Origin: Geomobilibacter sp964432205
GTDB lineage: Bacteria > Desulfobacterota > Desulfuromonadia > Geobacterales > DSM-12255
Assembly: GCA_964432205.1 (NCBI GenBank)
Contig: CAYSMK010000001.1
Span: 1-64,000 of the forward strand
Reading direction: 5' to 3'
Length of the DNA: 64,000 nucleotides
The notes under the pieces are model-generated. The model saw only the letters and a program-made list of their open reading frames with translations. It was not told where the DNA came from and ran no database searches. A program made the translations under genes and the position numbers. The stretch's first letter is position 1. Each line of letters begins with the position of its first letter. Positions 44,078 to 52,054 of the stretch are shown here, piece by piece.

Positions 44078-44971
44078 CTAAGGCAGTCGGCCTGCCCCCC
44101 CCGGCCTGTAAACTTTCAGCAGCGCTTCGGCAATTTCCGCCGGAGACTCAGCAACGCTGATACCGCACTCTTCCAGCACTTTGACCTTTTCTGCCGCGGT
44201 CCCCTTGCCGCCGGAGATGATCGCCCCGGCATGGCCCATGCGCTTGCCCGGCGGCGCCGTACGCCCGGCGATGTAGGCCGCCACCGGCTTGGTCATCTGG
44301 TCCCGGACGAACCGGGCAGCTTCCTCCTCGGCGCTGCCGCCGATCTCGCCAATCATGATCACCGCTTCGGTTTCCGGGTCCTCTTCGAACATCCTGAGGC
44401 AGTCGATGTGGCTGGTGCCGTTGACCGGGTCGCCGCCGATCCCGACGCAGGTGGACTGGCCAAGGCCGTAGCCGGTCAGCTGCCAGACAGCCTCGTAGGT
44501 CAGGGTGCCGGAGCGTGAGACGACCCCCACCTTGCCCGGCTTATGGATATAGCCAGGCATGATGCCGATCTTGCACTCGCCGGGTGTGATCACACCGGGG
44601 CAGTTGGGGCCGATCAGGCGGGCCCGCTTCCCCTGCATGTACTGTTTCACCCTGACCATATCCAGTACCGGAATCCCCTCGGTGATGCAGCAGACCATCT
44701 CGATGCCGGCATCGACCGCCTCCATGATGGAGTCGGCCGCAAACGGCGGCGGCACGTAGATGACCGAGGCGGTGGCGCCGGTCTTTTCAACCGCCTCCCG
44801 CACCGTGTCGAAGACCGGGAAGCCGTCGATGGTGCTCCCACCCTTGCCGGGCGTGACCCCGCCGACCATCCGGGTACCGTAGTCGCGAGCTCCCTGGGCG
44901 TGAAAGAGACCGGTTGCGCCGGTGATTCCCTGGGTTATTACCTTGGTATTCCTGTTGACCAGAATGCTCAT
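44078..44971 (-). CDS. sucD: succinyl-CoA synthetase alpha subunit
   Basis: A 297-residue subunit with a CoA-binding Rossmann fold (QGITGATGLFHAQGARDYG), GPNCPGVITPGECKIG, and the phospho-His site RMGHAGAIISGGKGTA. With SucC it makes succinyl-CoA from succinate, CoA and ATP or GTP. In this neighbourhood it would restore the succinyl-CoA spent by the 3-oxoacid CoA-transferase. It is 195 bases downstream of sucC, a wider gap than usual. Confidence 0.95.
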   Translation of the reverse strand: MSILVNRNTKVITQGITGATGLFHAQGARDYGTRMVGGVTPGKGGSTIDGFPVFDTVREAVEKTGATASVIYVPPPFAADSIMEAVDAGIEMVCCITEGIPVLDMVRVKQYMQGKRARLIGPNCPGVITPGECKIGIMPGYIHKPGKVGVVSRSGTLTYEAVWQLTGYGLGQSTCVGIGGDPVNGTSHIDCLRMFEEDPETEAVIMIGEIGGSAEEEAARFVRDQMTKPVAAYIAGRTAPPGKRMGHAGAIISGGKGTAAEKVKVLEECGISVAESPAEIAEALLKVYRPGGAGRLP

Positions 44972-45166
44972 CCGTATATCTCCTCCTTTAGGCTTATGAC
45001 TTCACTCTTTGGCAACCGAACAAAATGCCGGGCAACCGCTTGATTCAAGACCGTTTTCCAAGCTTCATGATTACTTCGAGATTTCACAAAATATTACGTT
45101 CAAAATCCAAGTAATCGTGAGGCAAAAGCCTCTCTTGTTTGGTTCCGGCTTTGCCGGCCCATGCTG

Positions 45167-46345
45167 TCACGACAGACCTCGGCAGGAGGCTACGGCCCCC
45201 ACGATTTTCCGGGCCGCATCGGCCATGCCGTCGGCGGCGACGATGTTCAGACCGCTGTCGGCCAGGAGCTTTTTCCCCAGTTCCACGTTGGTCCCCTCCA
45301 GCCGGACCACCAGCGGCACCTGGAGGGATACCTGCTTGGCGGCCTCGATGACCCCGGTGGCGATGACGTCGCATTTCATGATGCCGCCGAAGATGTTGAC
45401 CAGTATCCCTTTGACGTCGGGGTCGGAGAGGATGATCTTGAAGGCCTCGGTGACCCGTTCGATGGTGGCACCGCCCCCCACGTCCAGGAAGTTGGCCGGA
45501 TCGCCGCCGTAATGTTTGATGATGTCCATGGTGGCCATGGCCAGGCCGGCACCGTTGACCAGACAGCCGATGTTGCCGGTAAGCGAGATGTAGGAGAGAT
45601 CGTGCTGGGAGGCCTCCACCTCGTTGGGGTCCTCTTCGTCGTAGTCACGCAGATCGGCTATCTTGGGATGACGGAAGACGGCGTTGTCGTCGAAACCGAA
45701 CTTGGCATCGAGGGCAAGCAGATCATTTTCGCCCGTGACGACCAGTGGATTAATCTCCAAGAGCGAGCAGTCGCAGGTGACGAAGGTGGTGTAAAGGCCC
45801 TGAAACATCTTAACGGCCATGTTGACCAGCTTTCCTTCCAACCCCAGGCTGAAGGCCAGGTTGCGGCACTGGAACAGGGTCAGGCCGACCAGAGGATCGA
45901 CCGCTTCCATGAAGATCTTCTCCGGAGTTGCGGCGGCCACTTCTTCGATATCCATCCCACCCTCGGTCGAGGCCATCACCGTAACCCTGGAACTGCTCCG
46001 GTCCACCAGGAGGCTGACGTAGAGTTCCCGGGCTATTTTGCAGCCGTTTTCCACCAGCACCCGGGTGACCACCTTACCCTCGGGTCCGGTCTGGTGGGTA
46101 GAAAGGATCATGCCAAGCATGCCGCGGGCGATGGTGCGCACTTCGTCAGGGGTGCGGGCCAGCTTGACCCCGCCACCCTTGCCGCGGCCACCGGCGTGGA
46201 TCTGGGCCTTGACCACCCAGGGTCCGCTCCCCAACCGCTTGGCCCATTCCCGGGCGCTGGCGCCGTTGTAACAGACATGCCCGTCCGGAACCGACACGCC
46301 GAAACTCCTCAAGATTCCCTTGGCCTGATACTCGTGGATATTCAT
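45167..46345 (-). CDS. sucC: succinyl-CoA synthetase beta subunit
   Basis: A 392-residue ATP-grasp subunit: MNIHEYQAKGILRSFGV, KAQIHAGGRGKGGGVKL, CSLLEINPLVV and GCLVNGAGLAMATMDIIKHY. Length and order are standard. It follows a minus-strand terminator by 60 bases, so sucCD may be partly insulated from the upstream operon or read through. Its presence here, rather than beside TCA genes, suggests a dedicated copy for ketone catabolism. Confidence 0.95.
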   Translation of the reverse strand: MNIHEYQAKGILRSFGVSVPDGHVCYNGASAREWAKRLGSGPWVVKAQIHAGGRGKGGGVKLARTPDEVRTIARGMLGMILSTHQTGPEGKVVTRVLVENGCKIARELYVSLLVDRSSSRVTVMASTEGGMDIEEVAAATPEKIFMEAVDPLVGLTLFQCRNLAFSLGLEGKLVNMAVKMFQGLYTTFVTCDCSLLEINPLVVTGENDLLALDAKFGFDDNAVFRHPKIADLRDYDEEDPNEVEASQHDLSYISLTGNIGCLVNGAGLAMATMDIIKHYGGDPANFLDVGGGATIERVTEAFKIILSDPDVKGILVNIFGGIMKCDVIATGVIEAAKQVSLQVPLVVRLEGTNVELGKKLLADSGLNIVAADGMADAARKIVGAVASCRGLS

Positions 46346-46403
46346 CTGTATGCTCCTGAAAATGATGTAGCTGCGTGCTCAGCGAGATCTTCTTCTGTAA
46401 CAG

Positions 46404-46441
46404 CCTCCTAAAAAAGCGGGGCAGGTCCGTCGACCCGCCCC
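46404..46441 (-). terminator. rho-independent terminator on the minus strand
   Basis: Read leftward, GGGGC-G-GGTC pairs with GACC-T-GCCCC around GACG (46418-46441), followed by GCTTTTTT. It stands between the secreted-protein gene and sucC and would stop or reduce read-through into sucCD. Confidence 0.75.
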
Positions 46442-46480
46442 TACCACAAAAAGGAGTACTGCTCGGACCGGACGGAACGT

Positions 46481-46861
46481 TTAATCTTCATCAGGCGCAG
46501 GATGCACCAGGCAGGCAGCCGATTCCTTCTGGGCCACGTCGCCGGTTCTGATCCTGCCGGCAACCACCTCTGCCTCGAAGTAGTGCTCCCCCACGTACGA
46601 GAGTACCCGTATCTTGCCCACCTCGGTTTTCTTGATGGCCCCGTAGGCATACACCTCCCGGTAAACCGGGATCAGATCACCGACACAGATGGTCTTTTTC
46701 ACATCCTGTGTACCGCTGTGAAACAGGCGAACCTTCTTCCCCACCTTTGTCTCCACTTCCCCCCGCAGCTCCTGCTGCTGCTTCGAGACTTGGGCGTTCA
46801 CTGGCGAGCAGACCAGCATGGTTACTGCCAGGACCAGGAAAATATTGGCAACTCTTTTCAT
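46481..46861 (-). CDS. small secreted protein, unknown function
   Basis: 126 residues with a signal peptide (about 1-23, SPVNA-QV). The mature part has GKKVRLFHSGTQDVKKTICVGD and EVGKIRVLSYVGEHYFEAEVV, like a small beta-barrel of the OB/SH3 kind. Two lone Cys residues remain. It lies between the outer-membrane channel gene and sucC and is probably part of the ketone operon, perhaps acting with the channel. No family recognised. Confidence 0.6.
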   Translation of the reverse strand: MKRVANIFLVLAVTMLVCSPVNAQVSKQQQELRGEVETKVGKKVRLFHSGTQDVKKTICVGDLIPVYREVYAYGAIKKTEVGKIRVLSYVGEHYFEAEVVAGRIRTGDVAQKESAACLVHPAPDED

Positions 46862-46924
46862 ATTCGGGTCTCCTTGGAAGACTGTTGCTGCGCCGGCAGT
46901 TCGGCTTGAGGCGCATAGTGCCGC

Positions 46925-47800
46925 CTACCAGACGTAGACAAACTTGAAGAGGAAGGCGTTGGTCACGGGGGTGTTCTTCCCGTCAAGGCCATAGTCGTAG
47001 CGCATGGTAAGACTCAGCGGATTGCTGAAATGGACCACCAGTCCACCGCCGCAGGATAGCTCGTTGCTGGCGGAATCGGGAACAGCCGTGCCGGTCACCA
47101 CGTCCGTGGTACTCCCGGTCGTCTGGTAGTCGGTGGCAATGAACGGCTCCAGATACTGATGGGCACGGTAGCCCAGCCGCAGGTTCGCATGAAATGTGTC
47201 TCCAGGATCCTGATCGTTCGCCCCGGTCTGATGCCTGGTCGATTTATGGATGTAACCGACCTGACCATCGACATTGACGTTACCCATCTGCAGATCGCCG
47301 ACGATGGTGGTCAGACTGCCCCACGTCTTGTCCGACACCGCGTCAGTGCCGGCAGGAATCGACAGAAAACTCTGCAGCCCCAGTGTGCTGTTCTTGGTCG
47401 GCTTCATCCAGACGGCCAGACCGGTCAGGGGGTCGCCAAAGCCGGATGCCGAGACTCCCTGTTTCTGGACGCTGATCTCCGGCAGCAGTACCTCCCAGGC
47501 AAAACCCACATCCGGCAGTGATTTGAAGGTAAAAAAGCGGACGTACTTCGTAAAACCGACCGTGGTAAAAGTGCCGGGGCCAGCGACCCTTTTGCCCGTG
47601 CTATCAAAGGCCATGTTGTCGGTCTGGACGTAGGCATACTGGGCGACCGCATTGAAGGAGTCGTAGTTCACCGGCAGGGCGTACTCATGCGGTCCTACGA
47701 CGCTCAAGGGTATGCCGGAAGCTTTAACAGTCGATGCAGACACGAGTACTGTGACTACCATTGTCATGAACGCCAGAGTGGATCGGTTAAACTTTTTCAT
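46925..47800 (-). CDS. outer-membrane channel of the phenol-degradation MetA type
   Basis: 291 residues with a signal peptide (about 1-27). A beta-barrel pattern of alternating residues ends in FLFKFVYVW, a typical C-terminal aromatic barrel signal. It resembles the MetA-pathway (PF13557) channels encoded beside solvent and aromatic degradation genes. It probably lets the alcohol or ketone cross the outer membrane, or helps in solvent handling. AAGGGG before ATG 47800 and the signal peptide fix the start. Confidence 0.75.
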   Translation of the reverse strand: MKKFNRSTLAFMTMVVTVLVSASTVKASGIPLSVVGPHEYALPVNYDSFNAVAQYAYVQTDNMAFDSTGKRVAGPGTFTTVGFTKYVRFFTFKSLPDVGFAWEVLLPEISVQKQGVSASGFGDPLTGLAVWMKPTKNSTLGLQSFLSIPAGTDAVSDKTWGSLTTIVGDLQMGNVNVDGQVGYIHKSTRHQTGANDQDPGDTFHANLRLGYRAHQYLEPFIATDYQTTGSTTDVVTGTAVPDSASNELSCGGGLVVHFSNPLSLTMRYDYGLDGKNTPVTNAFLFKFVYVW

Positions 47801-47884
47801 TATTGGTCCCCTTGCTGGAATGCGATGTCGTAAGAGTGGACAGCGGTGCAGGCAGCTGCCCGTACCATCGGTCATCACCCGCCT

Positions 47885-48949
47885 TCAGTCGAAGTGGATC
47901 ACCGGCTTCAAGATGCCGTCGGCCTTGGTCGTCATCATCTCCAGCGCCTTCTCCACCTGGGCAAACGGGAAGTGATGGGTGGTCAGCCGCGTCGGATCCA
48001 CCCGGCCGTTCCGGATGATGCGCATCAACCGGGCCATCCGTTCGCTCCCCCCGGGGCAGAGCAGCGTCCTGATGGTCTTCTCACCCATCCCGACCCCCCA
48101 TTCGAGTCGCGGGATATTGACGTAGTCGCCGTGCCCCCAATAGCCGATGTTGGAGATGGTGCCTCCGGGCCGCGTGACCTTGAAGCAGTTCTCGAAGGTC
48201 GGCTGGGCGCCCAGTGCCTCCATGGCCGCGTCGGCCCCCTGCCCGCCGGTCAGCTTCAGGACCTCGGCAACCACATCCTGCTCCTTGAAGTTGATGGTGA
48301 CGTCGGCGCCGTACTCCCTGGCAAGCTTCAGCCGCGCCGGAACACAATCCACCGCGATCACCAGGCCGGCCCCCAGGAGCCGGGTCCCGGCAACCGCCAT
48401 GAGACCGACCGGCCCGAGGCCGAAGACGACGCCGGAGCCGCCCAGGGGGATAGCGGCATTCTCCGCCCCCTTGAAACCGGTGGACATCATGTCCGTGGCG
48501 TAACAGGCCGCTTCGTCGGTAACGCCCGCCGGGATCGGCGCCACATTGGCCTCGGCATCGTTGACATGGAAGTACTCGGCCATATTGCCGTCTTTCTGGG
48601 TCGTGAACTTGTAGCCACCGAGCAGTACGGTGCACTGGGACGTGAAGCCCCGCTGGCAGTTCTCGCATCTGTAACAGGGGGTGATGGCGTTGACCGCGAC
48701 CCGGTCACCTTCCTTCAACCCTTTGACCGCGCTGCCGAGTTTGTAGACAATCCCGACCGCCTCATGCCCCAGCACCCGGTCTCTGAATTCGCCGAGCCCA
48801 CCGGCAACGGTGTGCACATCGGAGGTGCAGACCATGGCCAGGGTGGTCCGGATGATGGCATCGTTAGGCCCGGGTTCCGGAATGGGCCGCTCCACGATAC
48901 CGACTTCGTTGATCCCCTTCATGACAAACGCCTTCATCGTCTTGCTCAT
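47885..48949 (-). CDS. zinc secondary-alcohol (2-propanol type) dehydrogenase
   Basis: A 354-residue medium-chain dehydrogenase closely patterned on the 2-propanol dehydrogenases of Thermoanaerobacter and Clostridium. Catalytic zinc ligands are Cys41 (CTSDVHTV), His62 (GHEAVG) and Asp153 (TDMMSTGF). The NAD fold has GLGPVG (177-182). Unlike those enzymes it has a four-Cys structural-zinc loop (92, 95, 98, 106), and Asp201 after the second strand suggests NAD rather than NADP. It would oxidise 2-propanol to acetone, feeding the carboxylase, or 2-butanol to butanone. Confidence 0.88.
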   Translation of the reverse strand: MSKTMKAFVMKGINEVGIVERPIPEPGPNDAIIRTTLAMVCTSDVHTVAGGLGEFRDRVLGHEAVGIVYKLGSAVKGLKEGDRVAVNAITPCYRCENCQRGFTSQCTVLLGGYKFTTQKDGNMAEYFHVNDAEANVAPIPAGVTDEAACYATDMMSTGFKGAENAAIPLGGSGVVFGLGPVGLMAVAGTRLLGAGLVIAVDCVPARLKLAREYGADVTINFKEQDVVAEVLKLTGGQGADAAMEALGAQPTFENCFKVTRPGGTISNIGYWGHGDYVNIPRLEWGVGMGEKTIRTLLCPGGSERMARLMRIIRNGRVDPTRLTTHHFPFAQVEKALEMMTTKADGILKPVIHFD

Positions 48950-49020
48950 CTCTGCTCTCCTTTTTTTACCCCATGCTGCAGCTCAGGCTGCAGGCAGTAG
49001 ACAACCGGAACCCCCCTCAA

Positions 49021-49071
49021 TCCCCCCTTCTCAGGGGGGAAGCTATAGGCTCCTCCCCTGAGAAGGGGAGG
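49021..49071. repeat. paired GC-rich hairpins between the dehydrogenase and DUF35 genes
   Basis: TCCCCCCT/AGGGGGGA (49021-49040, loop TCTC) is followed by CCTCCCCT/AGGGGAGG (49052-49071, loop GAGA). The two halves are also roughly inverse to each other. A similar pair lies at 59002-59067 in the same operon. Confidence 0.75.
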
Positions 49072-49101
49072 CTGGGAGGGGTTAGGACTGGCTGCAGATT
49101 T

Positions 49102-49201
49102 GTAGGTTGGGTTAGGCGGGTGTCTGCCGTAACCCAACATGGCCAGGCCAGCGGCATTCAAACATGTTGGGTCACGCGATGAAGCCGCTGACCCAACCTA
49201 C
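49102..49201. repeat. 100-base foldback repeat (GTAGGTTGGGT type)
   Basis: GTAGGTTGGGT (49102-49112) is inverted as ACCCAACCTAC (49191-49201). Inside, ACCCAACAT (49132) is inverted as ATGTTGGGT (49164). This kind of sequence is a widespread intergenic repeat in bacteria. It lies inside the operon, before the dehydrogenase gene. Confidence 0.75.
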
Positions 49202-49227
49202 GAAAGAATTGTTGTTACAGGGTGCTG

Positions 49228-49449
49228 CTAGCCAAACGTGTAGATCGGATTACCCTGCTCATCGTCGGCCAGAAACGCCACCTCCATGCCGATGGTGACA
49301 ACCGTCTGTTCCGTGTACCCCTCGACACGGGCCATCCTTTTCTGCCGGTCTTCTTCCACTACCGCCAGGACATAGGGAGTCATCTCCTGCAACGCCTCTA
49401 TGCCGCTGTGCACGACTGAATAGGTATATATGGTGCCTCGCCTTGCCAT
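49228..49449 (-). CDS. OB-fold DUF35-type partner of the thiolase
   Basis: 73 residues matching only the C-terminal OB-fold of DUF35 proteins: GTIYTYSVVHSG, YVLAVVEEDRQKRMARVEGY and TIGMEVAFL. The N-terminal zinc-ribbon of full DUF35 proteins is missing. In archaea and some bacteria DUF35 proteins bind thiolases and pass acetoacetyl-CoA on. It starts four bases after the thiolase stop, which supports a complex. Confidence 0.8.
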   Translation of the reverse strand: MARRGTIYTYSVVHSGIEALQEMTPYVLAVVEEDRQKRMARVEGYTEQTVVTIGMEVAFLADDEQGNPIYTFG

Positions 49450-49453
49450 TTCT

Positions 49454-50617
49454 CTACCTCCCCCGGAAGATACTGACCACGCAGGTGGCTGCAGTCCCCC
49501 CGATGTTGTGGGTCAAGCCGATGTCCGCCCGCTTCAGCTGCCGGGCCCCACCCTCCCCCCGCAACTGGGTGACGATTTCGTAGATCTGGCTTAAGCCCGT
49601 TGCCCCGATCGGGTGCCCCTTGGCCTTCAGACCGCCGCTCACGTTGATCGGGATCTGACCATCGGCGGCGGTCCTCCCCTCTGCCACGGCGCGGGCCCCC
49701 TTCCCCTTGGCAAAGAACCCCAGGTCCTCTCCATTGATGATCTGCGTGATGGTGAAACAGTCGTGCACCTCAGCCAGATCGATCTGCGCGGGTCTGATGC
49801 CCGCCATCCCATAGGCCTGCTCAGCGGCACGTACGGTAGCGGCAAAGGTGGTCATGCTCTCCTTGCCAGCCAGGGTCAGCGTGTCCCCGGCTTGGCCACA
49901 GCCGACCACCTCCACCAGCCGCTTCCGACAGACCGCTTTCGCCACGTCGGTTGCCGCCAGCACCACGAACGCTGCGCCGTCCGACACCAGGGAACAGTCG
50001 TAGATCGTGAAGGGATGGGCGATCGGCAGGCCGTTCTTCACCTGCTCCACGGTGATCCTCTTCTGCAGCTGCGCATCGGGATTCAAGAGGGCGTTCTCGT
50101 GGTTCTGCACCGCACAGAGCGCCATCTCGTCCCGCACATTGCCGTATTCGTGGCAATAGCGATTGGCGATCATGGCAAAGATGGAGGGGAAGGTGGCGCC
50201 GAGACCTGCCTCCAGTTCCACGTCCGAGGCGCCGGCAAGGCCGGCGGTCACGGCCCCGGTTGACTGGTGGGTCATCTTTTCCACGCCGCCGACCAGCACC
50301 ACGTCGTACATACCCGAGGCAACGGCGCTCAATGCCTGCCTGAATGCCAGGCTCCCCGAGGCGCACGCCCCTTCCACCCGGAGCGTCGGCACACTCCCCA
50401 GCCCCAGGACTTCGGCAGCCAGCGGCCCCAGGTGCCCCTGGCCGGAAAAGGATTGGGCGTTGTAGTTGCTCATGAAGAGGGCCTTGACATCCTCCCTGGC
50501 GATCCCGGCATCATCGAGAGCCTTTGTGCCTGCCTCCAGGATCAGGTCCCTCAGTGATCGTTCCGGGAATCTGCCGAATCTGGTCTCGCCAATGCCGATG
50601 ACGGATACGCTGCGCAT
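49454..50617 (-). CDS. thiolase (acetyl-CoA acetyltransferase, SCP2/archaeal type)
   Basis: A 387-residue thiolase of the type that works with DUF35 proteins. It has nucleophile Cys85 (VEGACASGSLAFRQA), DLAEVHDCFTI, GGLKAKGHPIGATG with catalytic His, and a C-terminal HNIGGTAATCVVS. It would split acetoacetyl-CoA with CoA into two acetyl-CoA, the last step of the acetone route. The start MRSVSV at 50617 follows AGGAGAGGAA. It lies between CoA-transferase and DUF35 genes. Confidence 0.9.
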   Translation of the reverse strand: MRSVSVIGIGETRFGRFPERSLRDLILEAGTKALDDAGIAREDVKALFMSNYNAQSFSGQGHLGPLAAEVLGLGSVPTLRVEGACASGSLAFRQALSAVASGMYDVVLVGGVEKMTHQSTGAVTAGLAGASDVELEAGLGATFPSIFAMIANRYCHEYGNVRDEMALCAVQNHENALLNPDAQLQKRITVEQVKNGLPIAHPFTIYDCSLVSDGAAFVVLAATDVAKAVCRKRLVEVVGCGQAGDTLTLAGKESMTTFAATVRAAEQAYGMAGIRPAQIDLAEVHDCFTITQIINGEDLGFFAKGKGARAVAEGRTAADGQIPINVSGGLKAKGHPIGATGLSQIYEIVTQLRGEGGARQLKRADIGLTHNIGGTAATCVVSIFRGR

Positions 50618-50668
50618 TATTTCCTCTCCTGTCGTGAACATGTTGATGGCGGCGCATCACGGTACGCC

Positions 50669-51325
50669 CTATACACTGATGACCTTCACCCCTGCATCGA
50701 CGGTCAACTGGGCGCCGGTCGCCCGCTTCACATCCTCCACCGACAAGCCGGGGGCGACCTCCTTCAGCACCAGCCCGTTGAGCGTCACATCGATGACCGC
50801 CATATCCGTGATGATGCGGTTGACGACCCCTTTCCCGGTCACGGGGAGCGTGCATTCCCCGGTGACCTTGGGCTGGCCGTTCTTGCTGCAATGCTCCATG
50901 ATCACCACGAGCCGCTTTGCCCCATGGACAAGATCCATCGCCCCACCGGGTCCCTTCACCATCTTTCCGGGTATCACCCAGTTGGCCAGGTCCCCCTTGG
51001 CCGACACCTCCATCCCCCCCAGTATGGCCAGGTCGATATGGCCGCCGCGGATCATGGCGAACGATTCCGCGCTGCTGAAGAGACTCGCCCCCGTAACCAT
51101 CGTGATCGTCTCCTTGCCGGCGTTGATCAGTTCCGGGTCGACCTCGGCCTCAACGGGATACGGCCCGATCCCCAGGAGACCGTTTTCCGATTGCAGCACC
51201 ACCCGCTTCCCCCCGGGAATGTAGTTCGGAATGAGCGTGGGGATGCCGATCCCCAGATTCACGTAGAAGCCGTCCTCGATCTCCTGCGCGGCGCGCTGCG
51301 CCACCTGCTCTCTTGTCAATGGCAT
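50669..51325 (-). CDS. scoB: 3-oxoacid CoA-transferase subunit B
   Basis: A 218-residue subunit with the catalytic glutamate in QSENGLLGIGP (Glu47), NLGIGIPTLIPNYI, and GGHIDLAILGGMEVS. It pairs with the A subunit whose gene it overlaps by ten bases. The predicted reaction moves CoA from succinyl-CoA to acetoacetate. The pattern is closer to succinyl-CoA:3-ketoacid transferases than to butyrate-acetoacetate ones, but this is by eye. Confidence 0.92.
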   Translation of the reverse strand: MPLTREQVAQRAAQEIEDGFYVNLGIGIPTLIPNYIPGGKRVVLQSENGLLGIGPYPVEAEVDPELINAGKETITMVTGASLFSSAESFAMIRGGHIDLAILGGMEVSAKGDLANWVIPGKMVKGPGGAMDLVHGAKRLVVIMEHCSKNGQPKVTGECTLPVTGKGVVNRIITDMAVIDVTLNGLVLKEVAPGLSVEDVKRATGAQLTVDAGVKVISV

Positions 51326-52029
51326 CGCTCTGCTCCTCCCTGGGCGCGTACGGTTCTCCGCTCGATTTTCTTGTCGTAGTTGCCGCACGGGATGAGCCGC
51401 TGCACGTAGATCCCCGGCGTATGGATGAAGTTGGGATCCAGCTCTCCGGTTTCCAGCAGCTCCTCGACCTCGGCGATCGTCACCCTGCCGGCCGTGGCCA
51501 TCATCGGATTGAAGTTGCGCGAGGTCTTGTTGTAGACGAGGTTCCCGGACCGGTCCCCTTTCCACGCCTTGACCAGGGCAACGTCGGCCGTCAGCCCGGT
51601 TTCGAGCACGTACTCCTTCCCGTTGAAGGTCCGTACCTCCTTCCCGGCGGTCAGATCGGTTCCCGCGCCGGCCGGTGTGTAGAAGGCCGGAATGCCCGCG
51701 CCGCCGGCCCGTATCCTCTCAGCAAGCGTGCCCTGGGGGACCAGCTCCAGTTCCAGCTCTTTGTCCAGGAACTGCCGTTCGAACTCCCTGTTCTCCCCCA
51801 CGTAGGAGGCGACCATCTTGCGGATCTGCCGGGTGGTCAGGAGTTTGCCCAGGGCATAGTCATCGATGCCGCAGTTGTTGGAGATGATCGTCAGATCCTT
51901 GGTCCCCTTCCTGAGCAGACCCTCGATCAGTTTCTCGGGGATGCCGACGAGTCCGAATCCGCCGACCATGATGCTCGCCCCGTCCTGGATGTCGCTGATG
52001 GCTTCTTCGATTGAACTCCGGACTTTCAT
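51316..52029 (-). CDS. scoA: 3-oxoacid CoA-transferase subunit A
   Basis: A 237-residue subunit with the glycine loop MVGGFGLVGIPEKLI (about 21-35), TIISNNCGIDDYALG, and AFYTPAGAGTDLTAGKE. The start at 52029 follows AAGGAGAAT; a longer frame upstream overlaps the CobW gene and is not coding. With subunit B it converts acetoacetate to acetoacetyl-CoA. Confidence 0.93.
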   Translation of the reverse strand: MKVRSSIEEAISDIQDGASIMVGGFGLVGIPEKLIEGLLRKGTKDLTIISNNCGIDDYALGKLLTTRQIRKMVASYVGENREFERQFLDKELELELVPQGTLAERIRAGGAGIPAFYTPAGAGTDLTAGKEVRTFNGKEYVLETGLTADVALVKAWKGDRSGNLVYNKTSRNFNPMMATAGRVTIAEVEELLETGELDPNFIHTPGIYVQRLIPCGNYDKKIERRTVRAQGGAERCH

Positions 52030-52054
52030 TGGTATTCTCCTTAAGCAAAATGAA

